Shown here piece by piece: positions 53,516-63,034 of a stretch of DNA of 64,000 bases. Source of the stretch: Pradoshia sp. D12 (lineage in GTDB: Bacteria; Bacillota; Bacilli; Bacillales; Pradoshiaceae); assembly GCF_008935075.1 (NCBI RefSeq), contig NZ_CP044545.1:3227587-3291586 (forward strand). Reading direction: 5' to 3'. Under the pieces are notes generated by a model, which had not been told where the DNA came from, searched no databases, and saw nothing but the letters and a program-made list of their open reading frames with translations. How positions within the stretch are numbered: position 1 is the stretch's first letter; every line of letters begins with the position of its first letter. The translations under genes and the position numbers were made by a program.

Positions 53516-55259
53516 TCATCATTCTTATTTCCCGGGAAACATGCTGAACGACTTCCCTGTATCTTTTCACATCATAGGAACGACTTGTACAAACTTCAAC
53601 AATACAGAAATCCGGATTGGCTACCCAGTCCTGAATGGAATCAGTCACTTCTTCCCAAGTTTCCGGATTTTTATAGTTTGCTCCATACAAAGCAGCTGTA
53701 TGATTAAAGTGTAAGCCATGAGGCGTACCAAAAAGCTCTTCAAAATGTTTTTCTTCAGCAGACTGAGGCAGGTAAGAAAAGATTCCACCGCCATCATTAT
53801 TCACAACCAAAACCAGAAGCTTTAATTGATACATTTTAGCTGCCAGGAAACCATTCATATCATGAAATAAGCTGAGGTCTCCAAGTGCCAGTACAGTTGG
53901 TATTTCAGAGGAAGCGCTGATTCCTGCAGCAGTTGAGATAAGGCCATCTATCCCGTTAGCTCCCCTGTTTGCCAATATCCTAATCTGCTTAGTTGTTTGA
54001 AAGAAAAATGAATCTACGTTTCGAATAGGCATGCTATTGCCAACTACTAAGTTAGCTTTTTCCGGAAGTAAACTTTCCAATAGAGAAAATAATTTACCTT
54101 CCTGCATCCCTGTTTCATCCTGTATAGTCAGCAGCCCTTCTTTCGCCACTTCATTCATTCCTTGCCAAAGAGAAAGCCAATCTCTTCTTTCTGTATTTGC
54201 ATGTACAGTAAGATTTTCTCTAACCGAGTGACAGAAAGCGGCCTCATCACAATAAACCATATGGGTACTTACTCCCGCTGGCTCTCTCCAGCCGCTGCCC
54301 CCATCTACTACAATATGATTTGTCTGTTTACACTTTTTCACAAATTGCAATACTGGTTTAGAAACTGGCATTGCACCAAACCGAATAATTAAATCTGGTG
54401 TAATTTTCCCGTGTATTGCTTCTTCCTTCAGAAAAGTATCATAGGTTTCAATTACGTGCTGATTTCCACCTGCCCTTAATTGCGATAAAGGATCAGCAAG
54501 AATCGGATATCCCGTTGCTTCAGCGAAATTCAAAACAGCTTCCTTAAAATCAGGTTGGTCAATAGGACCGCAAATAATAATCCCTTTTTCGCTTTCCTTA
54601 ATTAAACGAAGATATGTATTCAACTGAGAATCAGCCAGCTTACGGTGTCCATGTGCAATATCGATACACGCATTTGAATGGTCCGTTCTACGAATCCACT
54701 TTTCCATTTCGCTTAAGATTGGAATGAGTGGCTCTCGTAAAGGGAAATTAACATGAACAGGTCCGGCAGGCTCCAGAATTGTATTACTGATGGCTCTGCT
54801 TGCTACAGTGCGTGCATACTGGAGCATCATTTCTCCGGAATCAGGCAGAGACATTTCTACAAACCATTTCACATGCTTCCCATAAAGGTTTATTTGGTCG
54901 ATGGCCTGTGGTGCTCCAACATCTCGTAATTCATGCGGACGGTCAGCAGTAAGAACAATTAATGGCACTCTTGAATAATAGGCCTCTACGATAGCAGGAA
55001 AGTAGTTTGCAGCCGCTGTACCTGATGTACATAACAAAGCGACAGGCTTTCTCTTTTCCTTAGCCATCCCAAGCGCAAAAAAGGCGGCCGATCTTTCATC
55101 GATATTAATATGAACATTCATATCCGGATGTTCAGCCATACAATAGGCGATTGGTGTAGATCTGGATCCCGGACTAATGATAACATCATTCACTTCCGCT
55201 CGGGCTAGTTCATCTACAAAGGATGCTATAAAAGCAGTTAGCTCTTCTTGGTGATTCAT
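53502..55259 (-). CDS. menD: SEPHCHC synthase MenD
   Basis: A 585-residue thiamine-diphosphate enzyme joining isochorismate and 2-oxoglutarate. N-terminal ISPGSRSTPIAYCM and CTSGTAAANYFPAIVEA, and the ThDP motif region ALGDLSLFHDMNGF followed by VVNNDGGGIFSYLP. Length is typical. Overlaps menF by 4 nt (ATGA) and menH by 14 nt. Confidence 0.97.
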   Translation of the reverse strand: MNHQEELTAFIASFVDELARAEVNDVIISPGSRSTPIAYCMAEHPDMNVHINIDERSAAFFALGMAKEKRKPVALLCTSGTAAANYFPAIVEAYYSRVPLIVLTADRPHELRDVGAPQAIDQINLYGKHVKWFVEMSLPDSGEMMLQYARTVASRAISNTILEPAGPVHVNFPLREPLIPILSEMEKWIRRTDHSNACIDIAHGHRKLADSQLNTYLRLIKESEKGIIICGPIDQPDFKEAVLNFAEATGYPILADPLSQLRAGGNQHVIETYDTFLKEEAIHGKITPDLIIRFGAMPVSKPVLQFVKKCKQTNHIVVDGGSGWREPAGVSTHMVYCDEAAFCHSVRENLTVHANTERRDWLSLWQGMNEVAKEGLLTIQDETGMQEGKLFSLLESLLPEKANLVVGNSMPIRNVDSFFFQTTKQIRILANRGANGIDGLISTAAGISASSEIPTVLALGDLSLFHDMNGFLAAKMYQLKLLVLVVNNDGGGIFSYLPQSAEEKHFEELFGTPHGLHFNHTAALYGANYKNPETWEEVTDSIQDWVANPDFCIVEVCTSRSYDVKRYREVVQHVSREIRMMNDGE

Positions 55260-56665
55260 ATATTCCTTCCCTCCAAAGCAGAAAGCATGGGTTTAAATTT
55301 CACTTTTGTCTCCATATATTCACTTTCGGGATTTGATTTTTCTACAATCCCACAGCCCGCATATAGAGATGCTTTATCCTTCTTTAATAAACCTGAGCGG
55401 ATTCCTACAGAAAAGTCACCGTTTCCGTATATATCCATCCACCCTATTGGAGCAGCATAAAATCCTCTATCCATACCTTCATATTTTTCTATTTTCTCCA
55501 TAGCAATATTTCTTGGCGAACCTCCCAAAGCAGGTGTTGGATGAAGCAATTCCACAAAGTCCAAAACAGAAGTGCCGGGCAGACTCACACAATTTACCGG
55601 TGTATAAAGATGCTGTATATTTTTTAGCTTCATTAATACGGGAGCATCAGGAATATTAATCTCGATGCAATGCTCTTCCATCGCCTCTTTAATCATATTG
55701 ACCACAAACTGATGCTCGGATCGATTTTTATCATCATTTAATAATTCATTTCCTAGGGCTGAATCAATTTCTTCATCTTCATTTCTTGGCGTTGACCCTG
55801 CCAAACATGCAGAAAATACAGCCGGCCCCTCTTTTTTAATCAGCCTTTCCGGAGAAGCACCTATAAAACAATCATCCCCTGATTCAAGCCCAAAAATAAA
55901 GCTTCCGTTTTGCTGAATCATTAAATTCTCAAGTACTTTATAAGATGGAACTTCATCTTCAAATTGCAAACTTAATTCACGGGCCAGGACGATTTTCTCC
56001 ATCTGTCCGTTTCGGATATCCTCGACAGATTTTAGTATAGCCTGTTTCCACTCTTCCACAATATGTTCTTGCCGTTCTATGATAGCTGGCATTTCTTTTT
56101 GGCCAGAATCAGACATAGACAAAAAAGCATCTCTATCTTCGATAAATTGGCGTACCTCTTTATCTGACATATGAGGAGTCAAATATATAGAGGAAGTTAA
56201 GTATGAACCATGATTTGTTTCTGTAATTAAAAACTTAGGTATATAAAATAAATAACTGCCAAATTGGCTCCAATTGGAACCCGGCTCTGTATTTTTAGAG
56301 TTAAAGGAAAAACCGCCAAAGCATAAAGGTCCTGTGCCTTTTCCAGAGTTAACCCCATTCACAATGGCTGACTCCATTAGGGCAGTCCATTTATCCTTAA
56401 TATCTTTAAAACGTTTTTCTCCATTAGTAAGAGATTGTAGCTTACGTGCTGTTCCAATCCCGGCTAAATACAATTCATTATCCGGATCTTTCCAGTAAAA
56501 TCGCTCACCTTTATATAAACACTCACTTGATTGATAGATATCGATCGGTTTCTTATTGGTAACGGCCTCAACATGACTGAATAAGATTGGCATAGCAATC
56601 CTTTTTACTGTATGTAAGGCTTCAGTCAATTCCTGTTGAATATCTGTCATTTGCTTTATTGCCAT
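55256..56665 (-). CDS. menF: Isochorismate synthase MenF
   Basis: A 469-residue chorismate-utilising enzyme giving isochorismate, first step of the pathway. C-terminal catalytic motifs: IVLARELSLQF, FIFGLESGDDCFIGASPERL, SACLAGSTPRN, HPTPALGGSPR and GYMDIYGNGDFSVGIRSG-like end. AACGGAGGG precedes the ATG. First gene of menF-menD-menH-menB and divergent from menA. Confidence 0.95.
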   Translation of the reverse strand: MAIKQMTDIQQELTEALHTVKRIAMPILFSHVEAVTNKKPIDIYQSSECLYKGERFYWKDPDNELYLAGIGTARKLQSLTNGEKRFKDIKDKWTALMESAIVNGVNSGKGTGPLCFGGFSFNSKNTEPGSNWSQFGSYLFYIPKFLITETNHGSYLTSSIYLTPHMSDKEVRQFIEDRDAFLSMSDSGQKEMPAIIERQEHIVEEWKQAILKSVEDIRNGQMEKIVLARELSLQFEDEVPSYKVLENLMIQQNGSFIFGLESGDDCFIGASPERLIKKEGPAVFSACLAGSTPRNEDEEIDSALGNELLNDDKNRSEHQFVVNMIKEAMEEHCIEINIPDAPVLMKLKNIQHLYTPVNCVSLPGTSVLDFVELLHPTPALGGSPRNIAMEKIEKYEGMDRGFYAAPIGWMDIYGNGDFSVGIRSGLLKKDKASLYAGCGIVEKSNPESEYMETKVKFKPMLSALEGRNI

Positions 56666-57139
56666 TCAAATCCCTCCGTTGCTCCTATTTCCAATAAACC
56701 TATTTAAAGATACACCTGTAGAAATTAAGCTGTCAATTTTTGTAGTTTCTTAATTTTCATTTTAAAGCTTATATTCTCATCATCATTTGATAGCGATTCC
56801 ATTCCGCTTGCTCCCTGTATGGTATCTTCTATCCACAAGAATGCAGTTTATTCCAATAAACAAACCATCATACTTATTTTCCCTATTAATACGGATCCTT
56901 ACTATTATAATATCTTTTTCTTAAAGCCTGAACCATTATGACTTTCTAACAGGTCTACTATAGAGGATAAATGTATTGACACTTACTATAACATTTACCT
57001 ACACTGATTTAGTATAGTAATAATAGTGGGAATGATATGAGTTGTAGAACTCTTAAAATATTATATTTTATACTAATAGTTTAACATATTGATTTACCAC
57101 TATTCGCTAGTAACTTATAACGTAAAGGGGATTAACAAA
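56666..57139. promoter_or_regulatory. Divergent menF/menA regulatory region
   Basis: About 470 AT-rich nt without a gene. For menA there is a sigma-A promoter TTGACA (56976-56981), 18 nt, TACACT (57000-57005), giving a leader of about 130 nt. The menF promoter must lie at the left but I could not pick one. An in-frame 17-codon extension of menA has no ribosome site. Confidence 0.6.
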
Positions 57140-58075
57140 ATGCAAGATCACTCGCATACTCCTGCGAAGACAGGATTACCCAGAAAAAGTTGGCGGGTTT
57201 GGTGGAAATTAACCAGGCCACACACATTAACAGCTGGTTTTACACCTGTGTTGGTTGGAACAGCGCTGGCTCATGAACATATACCTTCGCTGAATATCGG
57301 GTTATTTGTGGCTATGATGGCTGCCGCACTGCTTATCCAAATTGCCACGAACCTATTTAATGAATATTATGATTTCAAAAAGGGACTCGATAATGAGGAA
57401 TCCATTGGGATTGGTGGCGGAATCGTACATGAGGGTTTATCACCAAAGTCGATTCTTACATTAGCACTCGTTCTGTATGGTATATCAGCACTGATAGGTG
57501 TTTATATATGCGCAAATAGCAGCTGGTGGTTGGTACTCATCGGATTATTATCAATGTCAATGGGATACTTATATACTGGTGGACCGCTCCCAATAGCCTA
57601 TACCCCATTTGGCGAGATTACATCCGGTTTCTTTATGGGCTGCCTAATTATCTTGATTTCTTATTTTATTCAAACTGGAAATGTGACATTAGATGCATGG
57701 CTCGTAACTGTCCCATTCTTTTTGACTGTGGGTGCTATTTTGTTATCAAATAATATTCGCGACAGAGTCGGGGATAAAAAGGGCGGCCGAAAAACATTGG
57801 CAATCCTCATTGGCAAGAAAAATGCCATTATCGTACTGGCAGCCATGTTTGCTCTCTCCTATGTATGGGCATTCGTACTAGTGTTCTCAGGTATTACTTC
57901 TCCTTGGACATTACTTGTGCTATTGAGCATTCCAAAAGCGGTACAAGCCGTGAAAGGATTTGTTGGCAATGATACTCCACCGGAAATGATGCCTGCCATG
58001 AAAGCAACAGGCCAAACGAACACTTTCTATGGTCTTTTATTTGCATTTGGTATGTATATTGGATTCTTCTTCTAA
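57140..58075 (+). CDS. menA: 1,4-dihydroxy-2-naphthoate polyprenyltransferase MenA
   Basis: A 311-residue UbiA-family membrane prenyltransferase with about eight to nine helices, attaching the prenyl tail to DHNA. The first aspartate motif is NLFNEYYDFKKGLDNEE and the second NNIRDRVGDKKGGRKT, both binding Mg-diphosphate. Start at 57140 (MQDHSHTPAK), after AAAGGGG; length equals B. subtilis MenA (311). Its own promoter and terminator flank it. Confidence 0.95.
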   Translation: MQDHSHTPAKTGLPRKSWRVWWKLTRPHTLTAGFTPVLVGTALAHEHIPSLNIGLFVAMMAAALLIQIATNLFNEYYDFKKGLDNEESIGIGGGIVHEGLSPKSILTLALVLYGISALIGVYICANSSWWLVLIGLLSMSMGYLYTGGPLPIAYTPFGEITSGFFMGCLIILISYFIQTGNVTLDAWLVTVPFFLTVGAILLSNNIRDRVGDKKGGRKTLAILIGKKNAIIVLAAMFALSYVWAFVLVFSGITSPWTLLVLLSIPKAVQAVKGFVGNDTPPEMMPAMKATGQTNTFYGLLFAFGMYIGFFF

Positions 58076-58082
58076 ATCTTTT

Positions 58083-58114
58083 AATAAGCCTCTTAGTAGA
58101 GGCTTATTTTTTTC
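58083..58114 (+). terminator. Terminator after menA
   Basis: AATAAGCCTCT/AGAGGCTTATT stem followed by seven T residues. Confidence 0.93.
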
Positions 58115-58211
58115 TGCTCTAATCTTGCTATTTCTCTTAAATGTTTTTCTACTGTGTGATGGGGTAAATGTAACAATACAAGTTACTTATTACAGTTAAG
58201 GAAGTGGTAGC

Positions 58212-58961
58212 ATGCTAAGTAAAAATCAACTTCAAGCTATAACAGATAGATTAAAAGAACAAAAAGAAGAATTTCAAAGCAAATTAAATACAAAAAGAAA
58301 CAGCCGACTCGACCTAAGTGAGCGTGAAGCATCCGGAGAACTATCATCCTATGATAATCATCCTGGTGATCTCGGTACAGAATTATTTGAGCGTGAAAAA
58401 GATGTGGCTCTGGAAATACATGAAGAAGAGCAATTGAATGAAATTGAAACAGCGTTGTCTGCAATAGAAGAAGGCACATACGGTGTATGTAAAGAGTGCG
58501 GAAAGGATATTCCATACGAAAGACTTGAGGCCATTCCATCCACTCTCTATTGTATCGAGCATTCAAAAAAACAGGAATTAAGCAATCACCGTCCAATTGA
58601 GGAAGATGTCATTCAGCCACCAAAGCCAGATTCCCTTCAAAGAACATATGATCATCGAATAGAAGACTACACAGACAGTTATCAAGAAGCCGCCCAATAC
58701 GGAACCTCGGAAACTCCATCCGATATGGTTAGAGATGCAAAAGGATATGAAGATCTTTATCCAGATCAAACAGAGGATGAAGGTTTTGCAGATGAAGTTG
58801 AGTCATTCGTTGGTAATGGTCCAGACGGAGAACGTAAAGTATATCAAAGCGATGCAAAAACCGATTATGAAGAACGCCTGGAAGATGAAAACCTAGAGTC
58901 AAATTTAGGAGATATTCCTTACCGAAAAAGAGATAGTTATGTGGACAACAAGAACAAATAA
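58212..58961 (+). CDS. yteA: YteA, DksA/TraR-type zinc-finger protein
   Basis: A 249-residue acidic protein. An N-terminal coiled coil with an acidic tip (residues 1-80, ending EEHL-like DVALEIHEEEQL) is followed by a zinc finger CKECGKDIPYERLEAIPSTL then YCIEH, with Cys-x2-Cys and Cys-x2-His ligands. The rest is an acidic, probably disordered tail. YteA of B. subtilis has the same shape and a sigma-K sporulation link; RNA polymerase binding as for DksA is not shown. AAGGAAGTGG precedes the ATG. Confidence 0.88.
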   Translation: MLSKNQLQAITDRLKEQKEEFQSKLNTKRNSRLDLSEREASGELSSYDNHPGDLGTELFEREKDVALEIHEEEQLNEIETALSAIEEGTYGVCKECGKDIPYERLEAIPSTLYCIEHSKKQELSNHRPIEEDVIQPPKPDSLQRTYDHRIEDYTDSYQEAAQYGTSETPSDMVRDAKGYEDLYPDQTEDEGFADEVESFVGNGPDGERKVYQSDAKTDYEERLEDENLESNLGDIPYRKRDSYVDNKNK

Positions 58962-58987
58962 GGCAGCCTATTGGCTGTCCTTTTTTC
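58961..58987 (+). terminator. Terminator after yteA
   Basis: GGCAGCC/GGCTGTCC stem followed by six T residues. Confidence 0.88.
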
Positions 58988-59129
58988 TTTGCTGCTATAT
59001 ATAACTATAACCTTTCAAGAAGTTCCAGTGAGCTGTTTTTCATTTGATAATTATCTAATTAATAGTTCATAACAGTTACATATGACAAAAAGTAGCTTCT
59101 ACATATTCAAAACATTACACATGGTAAAA

Positions 59130-59176
59130 AGGCAACCTATATTCCTTTAATCAATGGAATATAGATTACCTTTATC
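59130..59176 (-). terminator. Terminator after glgP (end of glg operon)
   Basis: On the minus strand GGTAATCTATATTCC / GGAATATAGGTTGCC stem with five T residues; last gene of the operon. Confidence 0.85.
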
Positions 59177-59189
59177 TATTTTACATAAT

Positions 59190-61601
59190 TTATTTGTTTC
59201 TTTGATTTATAGGGTTTACGTTCCAGATGTCTGTTGCATATTCCTGAATTGTTCGGTCACTTGAGAAAAATCCTGAATTAGCAATATTTATTACACTTGA
59301 TGAGTTCCATTTCTTTTTGTCTTGATAAGATGCCTCTACCTTTTCCTGTGTACTTGCATAGGAACCAAAATCCCTTAATACAAAATATTGATCATTTTCT
59401 AATAGCAGAGAATCATATATCATATCAAACATTCCAGATGTATTCGGGAAGAATCCATTAATTAATTGGTTTACAGCCTGATGAATTCTTCGATCAAGCA
59501 TATAATATTCTGAGGAGTGATAACCTCCATGTGCGTTGTAATTCATAACTTCCTCTGACGATAATCCGAATGTAAAGATATGTTCTTCTCCGACTCTCTC
59601 AAAGATTTCTACATTAGCCCCATCCATTGTACCGATGGTCAAAGCACCATTCATCATAAATTTCATATTACCTGTTCCTGATGCTTCTTTACTTGCAGTC
59701 GAAATTTGTTCACTTAATTCAGCTGCAGGGAATATTTCTTCAGCCAGAGATACCCGATAATTTTCGAGAAATACGACCTTTATATAATCTTTTGTGTCCG
59801 GATCATTATTTACTTTATCCGCCACGGTGTTAATCAATTTAATAATTTTTTTGGCATAGTAGTATCCTGGGGATGCTTTAGCTCCAAATATAAAGGTACG
59901 CGGATATGGCTTGAAATTTGGCTCTTCCTTCATTCGATTGTATAAATACATAATGTGAAGAACATTTAGCAATTGGCGTTTATACGCGTGCAAACGTTTG
60001 ACCTGGACATCAAAAATACTATCTGGATTAACGGTTATACCATTTTGTTCTTTAATCCGCTTAGCCAGCTTTTTCTTATTGTCTGCTTTCACTTTCATTA
60101 GCTCTTCTAAAAAGGAAGAATCCGTACTAAACCGCTCCAATTCCTTCATATATACCGGATCAATTTGCCATTTATCGCCGATTGCTTGCGAAATTAAACG
60201 GGAAAGTCCTGGATTGGATTTCAATAACCATCTGCGATGAGTAATACCATTGGTTTTATTATTAAACTTTTCAGGAAAAACCTGATAGAAATTGTTCATT
60301 TCTCTCTTCTTGAGAATCTCAGTATGCAGATGGGCTACTCCGTTTATACTATGGCTGCCTGCAATAGCCAGATGGGCCATTTTAACCTGATCATGAGCAA
60401 TGATAGCCATATCCTCTATTCTTTGCCACTCACCCGGATACAGCTCCCATAATTGCTGACAGAACCGCTCGTTAATCTCATTCACAATCATAAAGATCCT
60501 TGGCAATAATGGTTGGAATAAACGAATTGACCATTTTTCCAATGCCTCAGAAAGCGTCGTATGATTCGTATAAGATATCGTTTTTGTGGTTACTTCCCAT
60601 GCTTCTTCCCATGACATTTTTTCTTCATCCAATAAGATCCTCATTAATTCCGGGATGGCCAGAACAGGGTGAGTATCATTTATATGTATTGATACGTATT
60701 CATGCAATTTGCTCATAGGAATATTCTTTTTGCGGTATGTCTTTAATATGGTATGCAAACTGGCTGAGACAAGGAAATACTGTTGTTTTAAACGCAGAAT
60801 TTTCCCGCTGTCTTCTGTATCATCCGGATAAAGAAATTCTGATACCAATTCTGTATCACGCTTGTAACGCATAATATCGCGATGATAAGGAGCCGGGGCA
60901 GGCTCAGCATTCCACAATCTGAGTGTATTCACCGTTTCATTCTGATAGCCAACAACCGGTATGTCATAAGGTACAGCCATTATTGGCTCTGTATCAATAT
61001 GACGGAAACCTAAACGGCCATCAGAATCTGTATAGGATTGTACTTCTCCCCAAAAAGGTACCATTACTGCCTGATCGGCTTTTCGAACCTCCCATACATG
61101 TCCATTTTGAAGCCATTGCTCTGGATATTCAACTTGTACGCCATCAATGATTTTTTGCTCAAATAAACCATATTTATAGCGAATACCACATCCATGACCA
61201 GGCAATTCCAAAGAAGCAATGGAATCCATGAAACAAGCAGCTAATCGGCCTAACCCACCATTACCGAGCGCAGAATCCGGCTCAAGTGTTTCCAGCTCCG
61301 AAAAGCTAATCCCTAAATCCTCAAGCCCGTCTTCCACTACTTTTTGTATGCCAAGATTTAAGACATTACTCCCCATAATTCTACCGAGTAAAAATTCAAT
61401 TGATAAATAGTAGACCTGCTTTGTCTTCGTTTCTCTATATAATTGATTGGTTTTAATCCAATTCTTACTTATATATTCACGAATCATAATTCCTAAAGTA
61501 TGATATTGCTCCTGCGGAGTCGATTCTGAAAATGTTTTTCCATAAGACATTTCAAGCTTAGATATAAAGGCTTCCTTAAACAGTTCTTTATTATCAAACA
61601 T
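59190..61601 (-). CDS. glgP: Glycogen phosphorylase
   Basis: An 803-residue GT35 enzyme releasing glucose 1-phosphate from glycogen. The PLP-lysine motif EASGTGNMKFMMNG is intact, with GNGGLGRLAACFMDS and KTNGITHRRWL typical of the family. Length is close to B. subtilis GlgP (798). It starts 5 nt after glgA and ends the operon. Works with AmyX, which would remove branch stubs. Confidence 0.97.
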   Translation of the reverse strand: MFDNKELFKEAFISKLEMSYGKTFSESTPQEQYHTLGIMIREYISKNWIKTNQLYRETKTKQVYYLSIEFLLGRIMGSNVLNLGIQKVVEDGLEDLGISFSELETLEPDSALGNGGLGRLAACFMDSIASLELPGHGCGIRYKYGLFEQKIIDGVQVEYPEQWLQNGHVWEVRKADQAVMVPFWGEVQSYTDSDGRLGFRHIDTEPIMAVPYDIPVVGYQNETVNTLRLWNAEPAPAPYHRDIMRYKRDTELVSEFLYPDDTEDSGKILRLKQQYFLVSASLHTILKTYRKKNIPMSKLHEYVSIHINDTHPVLAIPELMRILLDEEKMSWEEAWEVTTKTISYTNHTTLSEALEKWSIRLFQPLLPRIFMIVNEINERFCQQLWELYPGEWQRIEDMAIIAHDQVKMAHLAIAGSHSINGVAHLHTEILKKREMNNFYQVFPEKFNNKTNGITHRRWLLKSNPGLSRLISQAIGDKWQIDPVYMKELERFSTDSSFLEELMKVKADNKKKLAKRIKEQNGITVNPDSIFDVQVKRLHAYKRQLLNVLHIMYLYNRMKEEPNFKPYPRTFIFGAKASPGYYYAKKIIKLINTVADKVNNDPDTKDYIKVVFLENYRVSLAEEIFPAAELSEQISTASKEASGTGNMKFMMNGALTIGTMDGANVEIFERVGEEHIFTFGLSSEEVMNYNAHGGYHSSEYYMLDRRIHQAVNQLINGFFPNTSGMFDMIYDSLLLENDQYFVLRDFGSYASTQEKVEASYQDKKKWNSSSVINIANSGFFSSDRTIQEYATDIWNVNPINQRNK

Positions 61602-61606
61602 CTAAA

Positions 61607-63034
61607 TCAGATCCTCTCAGTCAAGTCTTTATACAAAACCTCATACTCTGCTGCTGAACGTGCCCAGCTATAGTCCTTCTTCATCGAGTTCTTAACAATC
61701 TTTTTCCACTCAGAAGGATTATGATAAAAAGATAATGCCCGACGTATTGTATAAAGCATGTCATGAGCATTAAAGTTAGTAAATGAAAAACCATTGCCCT
61801 CGCCAGTAAATTCATTATATGGCTGTACAGTATCTCGCAGACCCCCTGTTTCCCTAACAATCGGCAATGTACCATATCTCATTGCTATTAATTGGCTTAA
61901 TCCGCAAGGTTCAAATTTAGAAGGCATAAGGAACAAATCAGCTCCAGCATATATTTGATGGGCTAAATCTTCATTAAAACCAATATGAACCCTTAATTTA
62001 TCCTGATACCATTGGGACGTATAACCAAAGAAATGCTCGAATTGCGGATCGCCTGTACCCAGCATGATCATTTGGATATCTTCCTGCAAAATCTCATGGA
62101 ATACAGCTCTAACCAGATCAAAGCCTTTCTGAGAGGTTAAACGCGATACAACGGCAATCAGCGGCTTGCTATCATCTACCGGTAAATTGAAATACTCCTG
62201 GAGATAACGTTTATTCGCTTTTTTGCCTTTCAGAGAATTGACTGAAAACTCGCTGGCAATCGCAGCATCTTTTTTTGGATTATATAAGTCATTGTCAATT
62301 CCATTTAAAATCCCATATAAATCTGAGTCTCTTGCCTGAAGCAATCCATTCAGACGCTCACCGTAATAGTCAGTTTTAATCTCCTCTTTATAAGTAGGGC
62401 TGACAGTAGTTATTGCATCTGCATAAACCAGTGCTGATTTCATAAAGTTGACGTTCCCGTCAAATTCCAACTGGTTAAAGTAGTCATCATGAATCCCCAG
62501 TACATCATCAAGAAAACTTTTTCCATAAATGCCTTGGAATTGCAAATTATGAATTGTAAATATATTTTTGATGTTTGCTAATTTCGTATTCTGGTGCTGA
62601 GTTTTCAATAAGAATGGAATCATTCCCGTATGCCAATCATGTGTATGAATAACATCCGGTAAAAATGGAATATGATAAAGTGCTTCAACAGCCGCTTTAC
62701 AGAAATAAGCAAAACGTTCACCATCGTCAAATTGCTCATAAAGTTTTGGTCTATGGAAATAATATTCATTATCCATAAAGTAATAAATGACACCATCATA
62801 TTCAGCTTCAAAAATACCGCAATACTGTCTTCTCCAGCTTAACTGAACTTCAAATTCAGCAATTTTTTTCGCTGAATTAAAAAAATGAGTAGGTATCGTC
62901 CCATACTTAGGAAGCAACACTCTTACCTCATGACCTAACTTTTTTAATTCTTTAGGAAGAGAGCCGGCTACGTCAGCCAGCCCTCCAGATTTAGCAAAGG
63001 GTACACATTCAGATACTACAAATAATACATTCAC
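61607..63034 (-). CDS. glgA: Glycogen synthase GlgA
   Basis: A 475-residue GT5 glycogen/starch synthase using ADP-glucose. N-terminal acceptor loop KSGGLADVAGSLPKEL, then HTHDWHTGMIPF and the C-terminal MPSKFEPCGLSQL with EXPCG-type nucleophile region. Overlaps glgD by 4 nt and precedes glgP by 5 nt, so the genes form one operon. Confidence 0.97.
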   Translation of the reverse strand: MNVLFVVSECVPFAKSGGLADVAGSLPKELKKLGHEVRVLLPKYGTIPTHFFNSAKKIAEFEVQLSWRRQYCGIFEAEYDGVIYYFMDNEYYFHRPKLYEQFDDGERFAYFCKAAVEALYHIPFLPDVIHTHDWHTGMIPFLLKTQHQNTKLANIKNIFTIHNLQFQGIYGKSFLDDVLGIHDDYFNQLEFDGNVNFMKSALVYADAITTVSPTYKEEIKTDYYGERLNGLLQARDSDLYGILNGIDNDLYNPKKDAAIASEFSVNSLKGKKANKRYLQEYFNLPVDDSKPLIAVVSRLTSQKGFDLVRAVFHEILQEDIQMIMLGTGDPQFEHFFGYTSQWYQDKLRVHIGFNEDLAHQIYAGADLFLMPSKFEPCGLSQLIAMRYGTLPIVRETGGLRDTVQPYNEFTGEGNGFSFTNFNAHDMLYTIRRALSFYHNPSEWKKIVKNSMKKDYSWARSAAEYEVLYKDLTERI